Assembly (NCBI GenBank): GCA_002887195.1
Contig: PJAB01001266.1
Location: 1 to 15,875, forward strand
DNA length: 15,875 nt
Direction of reading: 5' to 3'
From: Chrysochromulina parva
Taxonomy: Eukaryota; Haptophyta; Prymnesiales; Chrysochromulinaceae
The notes under the pieces are model-generated. The model had not been told where the DNA came from, made no database searches, and saw only the letters and a program-made list of their open reading frames with translations. This document shows positions 15,478 to 15,875 of this stretch, piece by piece. The position numbers were made by a program, and so were the translations under genes. The stretch's first letter is position 1. The number at the start of each line of letters is the position of its first letter.

Positions 15478-15875
15478 ATGCCAGGCAAGTTTGTGGAAAT
15501 TGTGAGGCATTTTCCGATTCGATTGCGCGATTCTATTTGCCGCACATCTCCGAAGACGTCCGAGGACGTCACGACGCGGGTTGCCCCTTGCACGGGTCAG
15601 TCAGAGTTCCCCGACACAACAGTAGCGATATCATCAATGACGATCGAGCCCACGCCCACACTAGGTGATTTGGAGTGTGCCAGCGAATTCCCAACCCCGA
15701 AAGGCTCACCGAAAGACAATGGTGTGGCTGTCAGCATTGAAAATATCAAATATTTGGTGAACAAAAAGAAGGACAAGCTCGTCATCCTCGACGGGATCAC
15801 CGCCATCTTCGCGCCGGGAAAGATGACCGCGCTCATGGGCCCCTCAGGCTGCGGGAAAACAACGCTGCTCGACGT
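15478..15875 (+). CDS. ABCG-type ABC transporter ATPase, N-terminal part (cut by window end)
   Basis: An open frame of 132 codons runs to the window edge without a stop. The last 50 residues are a typical ABCG nucleotide-binding start: VAVSIENIKYLV (84-95), a Lys-rich KKKDK, LVILDGITAIFAPGKMTALM (101-120) and the Walker A GPSGCGKTT (121-129) followed by LLD. In ABCG half-transporters (White/PDR type) this NBD precedes six TM helices that export lipids, sterols or xenobiotics; those lie outside the window. I chose the ATG at 15478 (AAAATGCC, A at -3; an in-frame TAG at 15457-15459 precedes it). A second ATG at 15637 would shorten the nonconserved N-terminus by 53 residues. The gene is divergent from the fusion gene, with about 22 of 40 counted codons ending in G/C. 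Confidence 0.85.
   Translation, partial: MPGKFVEIVRHFPIRLRDSICRTSPKTSEDVTTRVAPCTGQSEFPDTTVAISSMTIEPTPTLGDLECASEFPTPKGSPKDNGVAVSIENIKYLVNKKKDKLVILDGITAIFAPGKMTALMGPSGCGKTTLLD

Overview
The window looks like nuclear DNA of a GC-rich, intron-poor unicellular eukaryote, probably an alga or other protist. Evidence for a eukaryote: a near-perfect WDR5 homologue, an RCC1 propeller gene split by a GT-AG intron, a GT90/CAP10 glycosyltransferase, an ABCG-type ATPase start, AATAAA signals after two genes, and long monocistronic spacers. A haptophyte would fit the Ala/Pro/Gly-rich linkers and high GC3, but nothing here proves the lineage. Seven protein genes are supported; the last runs off the window. 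I see no tRNA, rRNA, CRISPR array or transposon.

Layout, left to right: (1) an F-box-like/RCC1-repeat protein on the minus strand (3423 to 312, one 109-bp intron); (2) divergent from it, WDR5 on plus (3791-4903); (3) convergent, a sugar-porter MFS transporter on minus (6959 to 5388); (4) a 1.3-kb divergent spacer with short repeats and an 18-bp perfect palindrome; (5) a GT90 (CAP10/POGLUT-like) glycosyltransferase on plus (8257-9780); (6) a BolA1-type protein with an added EF-Ts-like (TS-N/UBA) domain on plus (10075-10737); (7) a very large gene on minus (15130 to 11378) whose single reading frame joins a glucokinase-regulatory-protein-like double-SIS module, a ROK sugar kinase and a GNAT acetyltransferase; (8) divergent from it, the start of an ABCG-type ATPase on plus (15478 to the window end).

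The most interesting object is the GKRP-ROK-GNAT fusion. In animals GKRP is a separate protein that inhibits glucokinase in response to fructose phosphates; here a GKRP-like sensor and a sugar kinase of an unrelated family share one chain, with an acetyltransferase at the end. The second SIS domain also keeps a MurQ-like DASExPxTYG motif, so a peptidoglycan or amino-sugar salvage role is a serious alternative. A sugar transporter and a glycosyltransferase lie nearby, but each gene has its own spacer and no operon-like linkage is implied.

Two base-composition classes are visible: WDR5 and the fusion gene (35 and 31 of 40 hand-counted codons end in G/C) against GT90, BolA and ABCG (21-22 of 40). 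The palindrome TACATGTA occurs four times, always outside the main coding regions; one copy lies almost exactly midway between the two divergent start codons of the RCC1 and WDR5 genes.
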